Shown here in pieces: positions 1-8,323 of a DNA stretch of 32,827 nucleotides. Numbering within the stretch: the first letter of the stretch is position 1; each line of letters starts with the position of its first letter. The position numbers and the translations under genes were made by a program. This DNA is from Candidatus Sumerlaeaceae bacterium (GTDB lineage: Bacteria; Sumerlaeota; Sumerlaeia; Sumerlaeales; Sumerlaeaceae): assembly GCA_019695055.1 (NCBI GenBank), contig JAIBAT010000139.1, positions 1-32,827 on the forward strand. The letters are read 5' to 3'. The notes under the pieces were generated by a model, which saw nothing but the letters and a program-made list of their open reading frames with translations, did not search any database and was not told the origin of the DNA.

Positions 1-325
1 TCTTCGGGTTCGTGGACACGACTTCGCCGCTGATTTCCTTCTCGATGGAGTTGAAGATCCCGGCGATGTGATTCCTGTCTGCGCGGAACTTGTTGGCCGC
101 ATCCATGTACCAGACGCCGTCGAGCTTCGTCAGGGTCACCCCGGTCGTTTCGGGGGCCTTGATCTCGATGCGATCCACCGTGGCGGAGGTCAAGCCTTCC
201 GTGATGGTCCGCGTTGGCGAGGCAGCGGTCTGGATGGCCTGCTCCTCGCGGCCCTTGTAGTAGATGGCCGCCGCGACAAGCCCCACAGCGAGCACAAGGA
301 GGATCAAAGTCTGTTTTGATTTCAT
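1..325 (-). CDS. DUF4340-type protein, N-terminal part (runs off window)
   Basis: Reading the minus strand from the ATG at 325 gives 108 codons open to the window edge. The product starts MKSKQTLILLVLAVGLVAAA, a short basic segment followed by one hydrophobic helix, so it is a membrane-anchored or secreted protein. The part after the helix contains ATVDRIEIKAP and VTLTKLDGVWYM. This 'residue-pair then K-x-D-G-x-W' pattern is typical of DUF4340 proteins, which usually follow GldG-like genes. It lies 33 nt downstream of the GldG-like gene on the same strand and is likely the last gene of that ABC operon. No clear Shine-Dalgarno is visible before 325; the gap is short enough for coupling. Family assignment is by pattern and context; function within the complex is unknown. 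Confidence 0.75.
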   Translation of the reverse strand, partial: MKSKQTLILLVLAVGLVAAAIYYKGREEQAIQTAASPTRTITEGLTSATVDRIEIKAPETTGVTLTKLDGVWYMDAANKFRADRNHIAGIFNSIEKEISGEVVSTNPK

Positions 326-358
326 GGTCTTAAGTCAGTTCCCTCTGGATTCAGGCGC

Positions 359-2008
359 TCAGGATCCAGCGCCGTAAGTTTCACGGTAGCGGATGCGCTT
401 GAGCTTGTTCAGGTAATACTTGATCAGGCCCAGCGCGATCAGCAGCACCGGCACACCGCCAATGACCAGCAACTGGGCCACGCGGGTTTCGGTTTCGGTG
501 ATTTCCGCCTTCAGGGCGGGTATCTCGACCTGCTTGGAGCGCAGCGAGATCATGTCGCCGCCGCGCGTCATTACGTCGGCCACGTTCAGCAAAAATATGG
601 CGTTGAGAACCCCGCTGCCCTGGGAAAGGGCCTGATCGTAGAACGAGAGGGCCGACCCCGCGACCACGACCTGCGCCTCGGGTTTACTGGTGCGAATGAC
701 CTCACTGGCCGCCACAGTGCGCGTGGCACCCTTGTCGTCAGACAGCGTCGGCGGGTCCACCTTGCCATAGCGACTGTCCACGGTGCCTTTGACGGACATC
801 ACCAGGTTAAACTGCTCCAGCTTGTCCTCCTTGGAGGGGGCCTTCAACTTATCCGGCTGAAGGGTATACATCTGCTCCTGCTTCTGGGACCTGTTGGAGG
901 TCTGCGCTAACGCCGTGACTGTGGCGCTGGTTCCGTGCTCGCTGGGCGATACACTGGAAGTGTAGGCAAAGAACATCTGTCGGATCTTGTCGGTGATGGG
1001 CGACTTCTTATCCAAATCCGTCACAGACATGAGCAGCGGGTTCTTGATGCCCACAACACCCCGTGCGGTGCGGATAGGCTGCACCTCGGCGCGGGCCCAG
1101 TCCTCGACGATGTCCTGATTGATGCGAACACCGTAGTTTTCCAGCAGCGAATTGATGTTGGGGGATTTCGCCCGCGCGTTTCCGGTCTGTGGATCAATCT
1201 TCACGCCCGATGCGGCCACGAACAGCTTGCCGCCGTTCATGACAAACTGGTCAATGCGATAGAGGGCTTCCTCCGACAGTTCATCGGTGTCCATGATGAA
1301 GAGAGCGTTCACATCCTTGAGATCGCCGAGCTTGGCAGGCTCAAGGTTTTTAATGGTGTAACCTTCCTGCTCAAAAAAGCGTGGCAGAAGCGTGTAGTTG
1401 CCGCCGTCGCCCATGAACGGATTGCCACCGGGGGCGACAAGACCGAGGGTCGGGATATTGAGCTGGGCCGCCTTGTTGATGGCGCGGGTCAATTGATATT
1501 CCAGCGATGACTCGGGAACAATGGTCGGAACCTTCTCGCTCTTGCCCTTGTACTGGACGACAAAACCAAGGTAACCGGCCTTGACGCTATACTCGGTGGA
1601 GGAGGCCTGCTGCATGGCCTGCTCGCGAATGCCGAGGCTCTCGGCCTCGCTCTTGGCCTTGGGGTCAACGGACGGGTCGACGAACCTGTAGTTCACCTTG
1701 TTCTTCGATACCAGCCGATACTCGTACAGCAGGTCGCGAAGCTGCTTGCGCTGTTCGTTCCAGTCGGCCGGCGTGTCGTTTTCAGTGGCAAAGACCGTCA
1801 CATTCACGAGGTCGTTCAGGTTTCCGAGCAATTTGCGTGTCGCCTCGCTCAGCGTATATTGCTTGCTGCGGGTCAGGTCGGCGCGCCACAGGGCCTTGCC
1901 GGCGAAAAAGTTGATGGCGCCCAACACCACGAGGAACAACAGGGTGCCGATGATGGCATTTGCGCCATATTTCAGGGTGCGTGCGGTGCGGTCTGTTGCT
2001 GCGGCCAT
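359..2008 (-). CDS. GldG-like ABC transporter auxiliary protein
   Basis: 549 aa. A hydrophobic helix at about residues 18-37 is followed by a large extracytoplasmic region with the GldG/ABC_transp_aux hallmarks: 'DLTRSKQYTLSEATRKLL' near residue 43, a substrate-like segment with FVDPSVDP near 108, and a Rossmann-like domain (NIPTLGLVAPGG, ALFIMDTDEL). A C-terminal helix (about 513-532) and a basic tail (KRIRYRETYG) complete the N-in/C-in topology seen in this family. The start is supported by AGGACC immediately before ATG. It begins 4 nt after the permease stop, so the two are translationally coupled. In Bacteroidetes, GldA/F/G form an ABC transporter tied to gliding; in other phyla the same set is common without known gliding, so the substrate is unknown here. 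Confidence 0.87.
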   Translation of the reverse strand: MAAATDRTARTLKYGANAIIGTLLFLVVLGAINFFAGKALWRADLTRSKQYTLSEATRKLLGNLNDLVNVTVFATENDTPADWNEQRKQLRDLLYEYRLVSKNKVNYRFVDPSVDPKAKSEAESLGIREQAMQQASSTEYSVKAGYLGFVVQYKGKSEKVPTIVPESSLEYQLTRAINKAAQLNIPTLGLVAPGGNPFMGDGGNYTLLPRFFEQEGYTIKNLEPAKLGDLKDVNALFIMDTDELSEEALYRIDQFVMNGGKLFVAASGVKIDPQTGNARAKSPNINSLLENYGVRINQDIVEDWARAEVQPIRTARGVVGIKNPLLMSVTDLDKKSPITDKIRQMFFAYTSSVSPSEHGTSATVTALAQTSNRSQKQEQMYTLQPDKLKAPSKEDKLEQFNLVMSVKGTVDSRYGKVDPPTLSDDKGATRTVAASEVIRTSKPEAQVVVAGSALSFYDQALSQGSGVLNAIFLLNVADVMTRGGDMISLRSKQVEIPALKAEITETETRVAQLLVIGGVPVLLIALGLIKYYLNKLKRIRYRETYGAGS

Positions 2009-2012
2009 GGTC

Positions 2013-2741
2013 CTACTTCCACTTTCTGCTTTCGACGCTGCGCGTGTTCAGGAAAAGAAAGAACGCGATGGCCGAAAGGTAATAAACAATGTCGCTCGAA
2101 TCGATGACACCCCGATACATGCTCACGAAGTGCGTGTAGGGGCTGATTCCTGAAATCACCTCTCCGTACGGCAGCAATCCCGCCACAAAGGGGTAGCCCA
2201 CGAGGATCAACGCAAAGGAAATGGAACAGCCGAGGATAAACGCAATGATCTGGTTCTCCGTGAGACTCGATGTCCAGGTCCCGATGGCGAGAATGGTGCT
2301 GCCAAAGAGCAGCGCACCCAGATAGGCACACCAGATGGGGCCCCAATCAATGGGCGTGTTCTTGTCGGCAAAATGGTGGATGAGAATCGGCAGCGGGAAC
2401 GTGCAAACCAGAGCCGCCAGCAGCAGCACAAAGGCGCCAAGATACTTTCCGAGAACCACTTCAAAATCCCGCACCGGCATGGTCATCAGCAGTTCCTGGG
2501 TGCCGGCCTTCTTTTCCTCGGCCCATATCCGCATGGCGATTGCCGGCACAAAAAAGAGGAAGAGCCAGGGGATATAGATGAAGAACCCGACAAGGGTCGC
2601 CTGGCCCGCCTTAAAGAATGAGTTTACATAAAAGAACAGGCAGGACCCGGTAATTAAAAAGATTATCAGGAAGATGTACGTGGAGGGCGAATTGATGTAG
2701 CCCGCGACTTCCTTCTTCAGCAGTCTGTAAATATTGCTCAT
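2013..2741 (-). CDS. ABC-2 type permease, GldF-like
   Basis: 242 aa from the ATG at 2741, chosen over an upstream in-frame ATG at 2759 because GGAG lies five bases before it. The protein is almost wholly membrane: about six helices, with the N-terminal 'SNIYRLLKKEVAGYINSPS' typical of GldF-like permeases that start with a cytoplasmic amphipathic segment, then IFLIIFLITGSCLFFY as helix 1. A cytoplasmic 'RIWAEEKKAGTQELLMTMP' segment is the ABC-2 coupling motif (EE+..G+..LL...P). It is followed directly by the GldG-like gene and preceded by a small lipoprotein and the ATPase on the same strand, so it is very likely the membrane subunit for that ATPase. Substrate not determinable. Confidence 0.87.
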   Translation of the reverse strand: MSNIYRLLKKEVAGYINSPSTYIFLIIFLITGSCLFFYVNSFFKAGQATLVGFFIYIPWLFLFFVPAIAMRIWAEEKKAGTQELLMTMPVRDFEVVLGKYLGAFVLLLAALVCTFPLPILIHHFADKNTPIDWGPIWCAYLGALLFGSTILAIGTWTSSLTENQIIAFILGCSISFALILVGYPFVAGLLPYGEVISGISPYTHFVSMYRGVIDSSDIVYYLSAIAFFLFLNTRSVESRKWK

Positions 2742-2842
2742 CGTTTCTCCGTGCCTCAAATCCTACCGTTGATCGAAAATCAGTTGTGCCCGTGGGGTGC
2801 TTTTCCTGCGGGAAGAAGACAAAATCATCTTTCCGCGGAAAC

Positions 2843-2871
2843 GGGGTGCGCACCCCTTGGATGCGCACCCC
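2843..2871. repeat. GC-rich palindrome plus half copy
   Basis: GGGGTGCGCACCCC (2843-2856) is a perfect 14-bp palindrome. Five bases later TGCGCACCCC (2862-2871) repeats its right-hand part. It sits in the 238-nt gap between the lipoprotein and permease genes of the Gld-like operon. It could be an intra-operon hairpin affecting mRNA level or a protein-binding site; no T-run follows on either strand, so it is not a classical terminator. Confidence 0.5.
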
Positions 2872-2979
2872 GCCGCATGAAAAACTTCAGGTATGGCACC
2901 AAGCCGGACTAAACTGGCGGCGGGCTCAAAAACCAGCAACCTCGCCACGCGGGGGCTTTATGCAAAGCCCGTGCCCGGT

Positions 2980-3285
2980 TTACTTGGTGGTTGCAGCGTC
3001 AGCAGCAGCCGGTGCTGCAGGTGCCGCGTCAGCCTTTGGGGCCTCGGCAGGCTTCGCAGCCTCAGCGGGCTTGGCGGCCTCGGCTGGTTTGGCGGCCTCC
3101 TTCGCCGGTTCGGCAGCCTTCGGTGCATCCTTGGCTGGCTCGGCGGCGGCCTTTGGCGCATCCTTGGCGGCTTCAGCGGCCGGCTTCACCTTCGCCTTAC
3201 GCCCCTCGACGTCCGAACTCTCAATCTTCTCACACCCCGCCAGGACTACCGCCAGGGCAATCATGGCCATCAGCGCCTTCTTCAT
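2980..3285 (-). CDS. Ala/Lys/Pro-rich small lipoprotein
   Basis: 101 aa from the ATG at 3285, preceded by GGAGG at a suitable distance; an in-frame ATG at 3345 has no comparable site. The N-terminus MKKALMAMIALAVVLAGC is a type II signal peptide with lipobox LAGC, so Cys18 would be lipidated. After a short charged stretch (EKIESSDVEGRKAKVK) the rest is a degenerate tandem repeat of the type (E)AAKPAEA / EPAKDAPKAA, with no aromatic residues. Such segments are extended, flexible and cationic-zwitterionic, and often span the periplasm or bind peptidoglycan. It lies between the ATPase and permease genes. No known function can be assigned. The low-complexity sequence makes homology unreliable, but the lipobox, SD and operon position support a real gene. 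Confidence 0.8.
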   Translation of the reverse strand: MKKALMAMIALAVVLAGCEKIESSDVEGRKAKVKPAAEAAKDAPKAAAEPAKDAPKAAEPAKEAAKPAEAAKPAEAAKPAEAPKADAAPAAPAAADAATTK

Positions 3286-3340
3286 GGCACCGTTTCCTCC
3301 GTTTTTTGTAATCGTACCGCAATAAACCCCTGTATTGGCG

Positions 3341-3390
3341 GACACGGGAAAGGGGCCGTGTCATTATAAAACTTTGCCCCCCCTGGGGGC
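3341..3390. other. Two hairpins between ATPase and lipoprotein genes
   Basis: GACACGG (3341-3347) pairs perfectly with CCGTGTC (3356-3362) around an 8-base loop. Next to it GCCCCC (3376-3381) can pair with GGGGGC (3385-3390). Both lie in the 110-nt gap after the ATPase stop codon. In the minus-strand transcript neither is followed by a U-run, so attenuation or mRNA processing is more likely than full termination. Confidence 0.5.
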
Positions 3391-3393
3391 CAA
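3363..3393 (-). promoter_or_regulatory. Possible promoter for lipoprotein-permease-gldG segment
   Basis: On the minus strand a perfect TATAAT (+ strand ATTATA, 3363-3368) is preceded by TTGGCC (3388-3393) with a 19-base spacer. The -10 is consensus, the -35 is partial and the spacer is slightly long. It would start a transcript about 70 nt upstream of the lipoprotein ATG, with the GACACGG hairpin in its leader. Inference from sequence only. Confidence 0.35.
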
Positions 3394-3395
3394 TG

Positions 3396-4322
3396 CTACT
3401 TGGTCAACTCGGCAAAAACGTCTTCCATCGACGCCGTGTCGGCGTGCAGCTCGGACAGGGACCACTTCTTCTCGACGACCTTCTGGAAAACCAGCTCGGG
3501 CAGCTCCCGGGCGTTCTCCGCAAAGATCTTGTAACGCGCAGTGCCGTCCGCTGCATCAGAAACATCCACATGGTGGACGCCCGTGATGGAAGTAAGCGTC
3601 TTTTCCACCTCGGCCTGCGGGCCGCGCACCCTTGCCACTACATTGTTTGCGCCCTTGCTCCGCGCCATTAGCTCCTGGGGCGTACCAGAGGCCACCACCC
3701 GACCATCACTGATGATGATGGCTCGGTCGCAGGTGGCCGTAACCTCGGGCAAAATGTGCGTCGAGAGAATGACCGTCTTTTCCTTCCCGATATCGCGGAT
3801 CAGGTCGCGGATTTCCTTGATCTGGTTGGGGTCAAGACCACTGGTCGGCTCGTCCAGCACGAGAATGTCTGGCTCGTGAATGAGCGCCTGGGCCAGGCCC
3901 ACGCGCTGGCGGTAGCCCTTGGAAAGCTCGCCGATATTCTTGCCCACAGCGCCCTGAAGACCGGTCTGGAGCACCACTTCCCGAGTCCGCTTGCGCAGCT
4001 TCTCGCCGCGGATGCCCCTAATGCCGCCCACAAACTTGAGGAAATCCACCACGGACATATCATAGTAAAGGGGGGCGCTTTCAGGCAGATAGCCGATGGC
4101 GCGACGCACCTCGAGGGAGTTGTCGAAAACATCGTAACCCGCCACGGTGGCCGTGCCCGAATCCGCAGGCATATAGCAGGTTAGAATCTTCATGGTAGTG
4201 GACTTACCTGCCCCGTTGGGGCCAAGGAAACCCACAATCTCGCCCTTGTTGATACTAAAGGAGACGCCCTTCAGAGCCCGTGTCGGGCCATAGCTTTTCG
4301 TAATGCTGTCTACCGTAATCAT
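3396..4322 (-). CDS. ABC transporter ATPase, GldA-like
   Basis: 308 aa from the ATG at 4322, the point where similarity to the family begins (MITVDSITKSYGPTRALKG); the frame stays open further upstream but that part has no recognisable content. All ATPase motifs are present: Walker A GPNGAGKST (34-42), Q-loop region GYLPESAPLYYDMSV, signature LSKGYRQRVGLAQAL (133-147), Walker B ILVLDEP (153-159), D-loop SGLD, and H-loop His189 in STHILPEV. The C-terminal 70 residues form the extra domain found in GldA/DrrA/CcmA-like exporters, ending TASMEDVFAELTK. It is the first gene of the minus-strand Gld-like locus and should energise the permease at 2013-2741. The visible Shine-Dalgarno is weak (GAGAG). 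Confidence 0.9.
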   Translation of the reverse strand: MITVDSITKSYGPTRALKGVSFSINKGEIVGFLGPNGAGKSTTMKILTCYMPADSGTATVAGYDVFDNSLEVRRAIGYLPESAPLYYDMSVVDFLKFVGGIRGIRGEKLRKRTREVVLQTGLQGAVGKNIGELSKGYRQRVGLAQALIHEPDILVLDEPTSGLDPNQIKEIRDLIRDIGKEKTVILSTHILPEVTATCDRAIIISDGRVVASGTPQELMARSKGANNVVARVRGPQAEVEKTLTSITGVHHVDVSDAADGTARYKIFAENARELPELVFQKVVEKKWSLSELHADTASMEDVFAELTK

Positions 4323-4450
4323 ATGTCTCTCAGTGTTCTCCCGCAAGCCGCACTTCCCCTGTGCCGGCCGCGCAGAATGGCAAAACCAGCGTTCATTGGG
4401 AGCACGAAACGTACCAGACGCCAGCACCCTCAATTCAGGTTCGCAAGGGG

Positions 4451-4473
4451 GTTTGGCGCGAGGTTGGCCAAAC
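4451..4473. other. Inverted repeat upstream of gldA-like gene
   Basis: GTTTGGC (4451-4457) and GCCAAAC (4467-4473) form a perfect 7-bp stem with a 9-base loop. It lies between the stop of the glycosyltransferase gene (4566) and the ATPase start (4322), both on the minus strand. It could be the terminator of the former (no U-run) or an operator for the latter. The rest of the 243-nt gap shows no gene. Confidence 0.4.
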
Positions 4474-4565
4474 GGGGTGCGACAAATTGACCCAGTTTGG
4501 TGGGCTTTAGCGGGCTAAGATTTCACGCCCCGTGGCACGGACACTCCGGTCCGGGCCGTTCACCC

Positions 4566-6131
4566 CTATGGCCCTCCGCCCAGCTGAACATCCGAATTTC
4601 CGGGACCCCGGGGCACAAGCTCCGCTTTCAACTCCTCCGGCACAGCGAATGGGTGTTTGCAGGAAATCTGGATCATGCCAAGGCCGGCATTCCCGCGAAA
4701 CGCAATTCGATGGGGAAACACCTGGTCGTGCACCGCCGCAAAACGAGGGGGATAAACCTGGGCATTTACGGACCAGGTAACCTTTGGATCGTTGCACGCC
4801 GCGGAGAACTCCTCGTACGTGGACGCGTAGTGGCGGAACTGGAAACGCTCCGGGTCCCTGAGATGATAAAGGATGGCCTCGCCCGACATATAGCCGCCGG
4901 TCAGGATCACCTCATCGGGTTTGGCTTCCCTTTCCAGAACTTTCGCCGCGGCCCACCAGTCGGGCACCGATGCCAGGAGTGTCTGGCGCGCGGCATGAAC
5001 CTGCCACGCGGAAAGCATCCCCGCCACGGCAAGGGTCAGGATTCCGGCAACGTTCGGTTTGAGTTTAAGCCGACGCCCAAGAGCGTACCATCCCGATACC
5101 GCACCAAGGTAAAGGGGCGGGATGATAAAGAGAACGTACCGTGTAAAAATCGCGCGGTATGAGGGAGAAAAGACCAGCAGAAGAATCACCGTTAACGCAC
5201 CGGGGGCCAGGCTCCAGAAAAGGGCACGCCGCCAGGTGGGCGCAGCCCATGCGATTAGCGCGACCCAGCCAACCACGAGCAGTCCCGCGCCCCAGTAAGT
5301 ACCCGGCAACTCTCGCAGCAGCGCGAGATAGCGTGCCTCCCGACTTGTAGGGGGAAGGTTCAGGGAACTGGACCCACGCAACGTCTCGATGGCAATTCCC
5401 ATCCAGGGAAGGTATAGCAGCGCGGCCACCATCCCCGCTCCCAAAACAACGAGCCCCGTTGCCCGTGCCCGGCGCGGGATGGACCGCCATGTTGCATGGG
5501 GAATCACGCACCATGAAACCGCGACCAGGGCCAGGGCGGCGCAAAACACGAGCCCGAAGTAGGCCGTGTAGCAGGCCAGCGCAAGTACTAAACCAAGCAA
5601 TATTATGGGCTTCGCCGGATGAGTCGCTTCTCTCCACAGCCCACCGCCAAGGTATATCATGGGAACCGACCCCAGCAGGAGTAGCAATGAATACATACGC
5701 ACGCCAATGGACTGGAACGCGAGCATGGGATGCGTGGAGGCGAGCAGGATTGCGCCAATGCACAGCAGCATCGACACGCCCCGCCGCCGCGCAAAAATCG
5801 CCCAGAGCGAGATGGCGGCGACGGAAAAGAGCATCGAGGGAACCCTGAGGATCAGGGGCGAGTCGCCCAATCGCAATACCTGGTGAAGGAAAACAAAATA
5901 GAAGGGCGGGTACTCGAAGAAGAACGCCGCGCCTGTCTTGAGGTCGGCAAACATCTCCCCGGGCGGCAACTCGGCAATACGCAGTGAATGAACGTCGTCC
6001 GTCCAGAGCGCTCGGGTCGCGGCATCGTGTCCCCAAATGGCAAATACGGTGATCAGCGTCACGGCCACGATGATCCAACCGGTCAAAGGGACGGTGCTGC
6101 CGCGTCGCAATGTTCCTGCAGGCATAATCAT
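4566..6131 (-). CDS. GT-C fold membrane glycosyltransferase (GT39/ArnT-like)
   Basis: 521 aa with about ten to eleven predicted membrane helices. After the first helix comes WTDDVHSLRIAELPPGEMFADL (about 42-63; DDVHS), which matches the first-loop acidic motif of the ArnT/PMT-like superfamily, where an Asp or Asp-Glu pair coordinates the polyprenyl-phosphate sugar. FFEYPPFYF follows at about 71-79, the usual 'xPPxy' second motif. The C-terminal 110 residues are a soluble domain, as in many of these enzymes. By family, it would transfer a sugar from a polyprenyl-phosphate donor to a lipid, glycan or protein on the periplasmic side; donor and acceptor are unknown. Two ATGs (6131 and 6125) are possible and neither has a clear ribosome-binding site. 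The gene is monocistronic by spacing. Confidence 0.8.
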   Translation of the reverse strand: MIMPAGTLRRGSTVPLTGWIIVAVTLITVFAIWGHDAATRALWTDDVHSLRIAELPPGEMFADLKTGAAFFFEYPPFYFVFLHQVLRLGDSPLILRVPSMLFSVAAISLWAIFARRRGVSMLLCIGAILLASTHPMLAFQSIGVRMYSLLLLLGSVPMIYLGGGLWREATHPAKPIILLGLVLALACYTAYFGLVFCAALALVAVSWCVIPHATWRSIPRRARATGLVVLGAGMVAALLYLPWMGIAIETLRGSSSLNLPPTSREARYLALLRELPGTYWGAGLLVVGWVALIAWAAPTWRRALFWSLAPGALTVILLLVFSPSYRAIFTRYVLFIIPPLYLGAVSGWYALGRRLKLKPNVAGILTLAVAGMLSAWQVHAARQTLLASVPDWWAAAKVLEREAKPDEVILTGGYMSGEAILYHLRDPERFQFRHYASTYEEFSAACNDPKVTWSVNAQVYPPRFAAVHDQVFPHRIAFRGNAGLGMIQISCKHPFAVPEELKAELVPRGPGNSDVQLGGGP

Positions 6132-6240
6132 CAGCTACGCCATGGCCGGTGACCTTGGCAAAAGGAATTGCGCCTCCCAACTTACTTAGAAATTGACACC
6201 TTCCCGCCAATGGCCGCCTTGGTTTCATTGGAAATACGAA

Positions 6241-6957
6241 ATGCCGCAAGACTCACACCCAGCAGGGTTAACGACACGCAATTACATCCGCATCACCTCC
6301 CCACCGGTCCTGCGTTTTCTTTTTGTCCTCCTCCTCCAGTTTGTCACGATGGCCTTCCTGGAAAAGAAATCCTATTTCTGGATTGTTGACGCCGCCCTGT
6401 TCAGCCTGCTTTTTGTTTTCGGGGCCGCCATCGTTCTGGAGAATCGAAAGCTCAGGGCACGTGGAATTGCCCTCGTGGTGCTCGCCATCGGGGCCAAGTG
6501 GGTGGGGAAATGGTTTCCAGGCATCATGGCCAATGAGCTTGCGCTGGTTGCCGGGGTTCTGTTCATGGGAATACTGGCCTGGAGTTTCCTGCGTTACATC
6601 CTTCTGGCCCCGCACATCGACGCGCGGATCCTTTACGCATCGGTTGCCACCTATTTGATCCTTGGGTTTTGCTGGGCCCTGGCCTATGAACTTCTGGCGG
6701 GTGCTGTGCCGGATGCCTTTGCCTATACGGTGGGACCTGAAACGACACATTCCATGCAGGGATTTCGCGGGCTCTATTTCAGCTTCATCACCCTGTCCAC
6801 CGTCGGTTACGGGGACATTGTGCCGGTTTCCAACGGGGCCCGCCTGCTGGCAATGCTGGAGGCAACATCCGGCGTTTTCTATGTGGCCATGGTGGTTGCA
6901 CGAATCGTGGCCATTTACACCATGACAAACCCAAGGGAAGGCAACGGTGGTGATTAG
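6241..6957 (+). CDS. Potassium channel family protein (Ion_trans_2)
   Basis: 238 aa from the ATG at 6241; a TTG at 6193 is an in-frame alternative adding 16 unremarkable residues. Several hydrophobic helices occupy the N-terminal half (about 24-40, 49-67, 73-83, 101-117). Residues 132-155 form the outer pore helix, and the pore loop FRGLYFSFITLSTVGYGDIVP carries the K+ selectivity filter TVGYGD (187-192). The inner helix follows (about 198-222). The protein ends soon after it with no RCK/TrkA-N domain, so gating by nucleotide or ligand is not evident. It resembles the small bacterial 'potassium channel family' with extra N-terminal helices. It is divergent from the glycosyltransferase gene and followed, after a 94-nt gap, by the RND adaptor gene. 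Confidence 0.85.
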   Translation: MPQDSHPAGLTTRNYIRITSPPVLRFLFVLLLQFVTMAFLEKKSYFWIVDAALFSLLFVFGAAIVLENRKLRARGIALVVLAIGAKWVGKWFPGIMANELALVAGVLFMGILAWSFLRYILLAPHIDARILYASVATYLILGFCWALAYELLAGAVPDAFAYTVGPETTHSMQGFRGLYFSFITLSTVGYGDIVPVSNGARLLAMLEATSGVFYVAMVVARIVAIYTMTNPREGNGGD

Positions 6958-6963
6958 GGCCCA

Positions 6964-6989
6964 CCGGAACACATCCGGCCGGGTACCCG
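6964..6989. other. Stem-loop and palindrome after ion channel gene
   Basis: CCGGA (6964-6968) pairs with TCCGG (6974-6978), and directly adjacent CGGGTACCCG (6980-6989) is a perfect 10-bp palindrome. They lie just after the channel stop codon and could contribute to transcript end formation. No T-run follows, so termination is uncertain. Confidence 0.35.
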
Positions 6990-6999
6990 CGGTGTCGCC

Positions 7000-7033
7000 G
7001 TTAACAAGTTTATATATTAATTAGTTTATTAAC
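7000..7033 (+). promoter_or_regulatory. AT-rich block upstream of RND operon, likely promoter/operator
   Basis: A 34-base, almost pure A/T stretch stands out in a GC-rich setting, 19-52 bases before the adaptor start. It contains TATATT (7013-7018) as a -10 candidate and is bounded by GTTAA (7000-7004) and TTAAC (7029-7033), an inverted pair that could be a repressor half-site pair. No good -35 hexamer was found. RND pump operons are commonly controlled by TetR/MarR repressors at such sites, but no regulator gene is adjacent. Confidence 0.4.
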
Positions 7034-7051
7034 TCATCTGGAGAGGGACTC

Positions 7052-8317
7052 ATGCAGGTGCCAGCAATTCGGAATGGATCAGAATCAGTAGGCCCAGGTC
7101 GGCCCATCGGACGTTTATCCAGTCATGCCATCCAGCTTCTATGCATGGCAAGCTGCCTGTGGTTTGCCGGCTGCGAGAAGAAGAAGGAGGCCGCGGCCCC
7201 GGCCGGCCCTCCGGACGTACTGGTGACGGATGTTCGACAGGTGGATAACATCCCCTACCAGAGAGAGTGGGTGGGGACACTCGATGGCTCCGTGAACTCA
7301 AAGGTTCGGGCCCGCGTCCAGGGTTACATCGTCCGTCAGGCCTTTGACGAAGGTACCATCGTTAAGAAGGGGGATCTCCTGTTCGAAATCGACCCGGCCC
7401 CCTACGTTGCCGCCCTGGAAAAAGCCAAGGCCGCCATGCTGAATGCGCAGGCCCAGGAGCTTGAGACAAGCGTAACCGCCAAGCGCAAGGTTGAGCTGTT
7501 CCAGCAGGCCACAATCAGCGCGGAGGAACGCGACCAGGCCGTGCAGGCCGAAGCGGCGAATATTGCCTCGGTCCAGGCGGCAAAGGCGGCCGTGGTGGAG
7601 GCCGAATTGAACCTTGGGTACACCAAGGTCGTCTCGCCCATCGACGGAATTGCAAGCATCTCCCAGGTAAACGTTGGCGACCTGGTCGGCCCCTCCACGG
7701 GCGAGTTGACGGAGGTCTCAACCGTCAATCCCATCAAGGCGAAATTCTATATCAGCGAGCAGGAGTACTTGAAGGCGGCGAAGAAGATCAACGATGTGCT
7801 GACAGGCAAGGCCCTGTCCCACGATGTCAATCTGACCCTCATTCTTTCCGACGGCTCAGCGTTCCCCGAGAAGGGCAAACTGAGCACGGTAAACCTGAAC
7901 GCGGATAGCCGCACCGGCACGGTGGAGGTGGAAGCACTGTTCCCCAACCCCGACAACATCCTTCGTCCGGGCCTTTTTGCGCTCGTGAGACTTGTGACCG
8001 AATCGAAATCCCTCGTTGTTCCCCAAAGCTCCGTCCTTTTCATGCAGGGCAAGTACCTCGTGGCCGTCGTGGACAAGGACGGCAAGGCCAAGGTTCGCCC
8101 CGTCGAGGTCGGGGAAAAGGTTGGGACAGTATGGGAAATCAAGGAAGGACTCAAAATCGGTGAGCAGGTCGTCGCGGAGGGAATTCAAAAGGTTCGCGAC
8201 GACGAAAAGGTCAATGCCAAGCCCTATGTGGAAAAGCAAACCGGCGAAGGGGACAAGGCAGGCGCTCCCAAAACTGACGCGGGATCGACGTCTGAAACCC
8301 AAAACGGGGCGCGGTGA
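7052..8317 (+). CDS. RND efflux periplasmic adaptor (AcrA/MexA family) lipoprotein
   Basis: 421 aa, starting at ATG 7052 after a good GGAGAGG site. A rather long N-terminal stretch leads to a hydrophobic run ending in lipobox FAGC with Cys41, so it should be a lipid-anchored periplasmic protein. The order is typical of adaptors: lipoyl half-motif (GSVNSKVRARVQGYIVRQAFDEGTIVKKGDLLFEIDP), an alpha-helical hairpin with AQELETSVTAKRKVELFQQ, then the second lipoyl half (LGYTKVVSPIDGIAS) and the beta-barrel and membrane-proximal domains. The stop is 6 nt before the RND pump gene, so both are co-expressed. It links the inner-membrane pump to an outer-membrane channel; no TolC-type gene is in the window. 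The C-terminal 30 residues are a polar low-complexity tail. Confidence 0.94.
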   Translation: MQVPAIRNGSESVGPGRPIGRLSSHAIQLLCMASCLWFAGCEKKKEAAAPAGPPDVLVTDVRQVDNIPYQREWVGTLDGSVNSKVRARVQGYIVRQAFDEGTIVKKGDLLFEIDPAPYVAALEKAKAAMLNAQAQELETSVTAKRKVELFQQATISAEERDQAVQAEAANIASVQAAKAAVVEAELNLGYTKVVSPIDGIASISQVNVGDLVGPSTGELTEVSTVNPIKAKFYISEQEYLKAAKKINDVLTGKALSHDVNLTLILSDGSAFPEKGKLSTVNLNADSRTGTVEVEALFPNPDNILRPGLFALVRLVTESKSLVVPQSSVLFMQGKYLVAVVDKDGKAKVRPVEVGEKVGTVWEIKEGLKIGEQVVAEGIQKVRDDEKVNAKPYVEKQTGEGDKAGAPKTDAGSTSETQNGAR

Positions 8318-8323
8318 CCCACC

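Noticed and set aside
4566..6249. A 394-codon minus-strand frame (5065-6249) overlapping the glycosyltransferase
   Set aside because: It is another frame of the same strand and gives an Arg/Cys/Gly-rich product without membrane pattern, unlike the real multi-helix protein.
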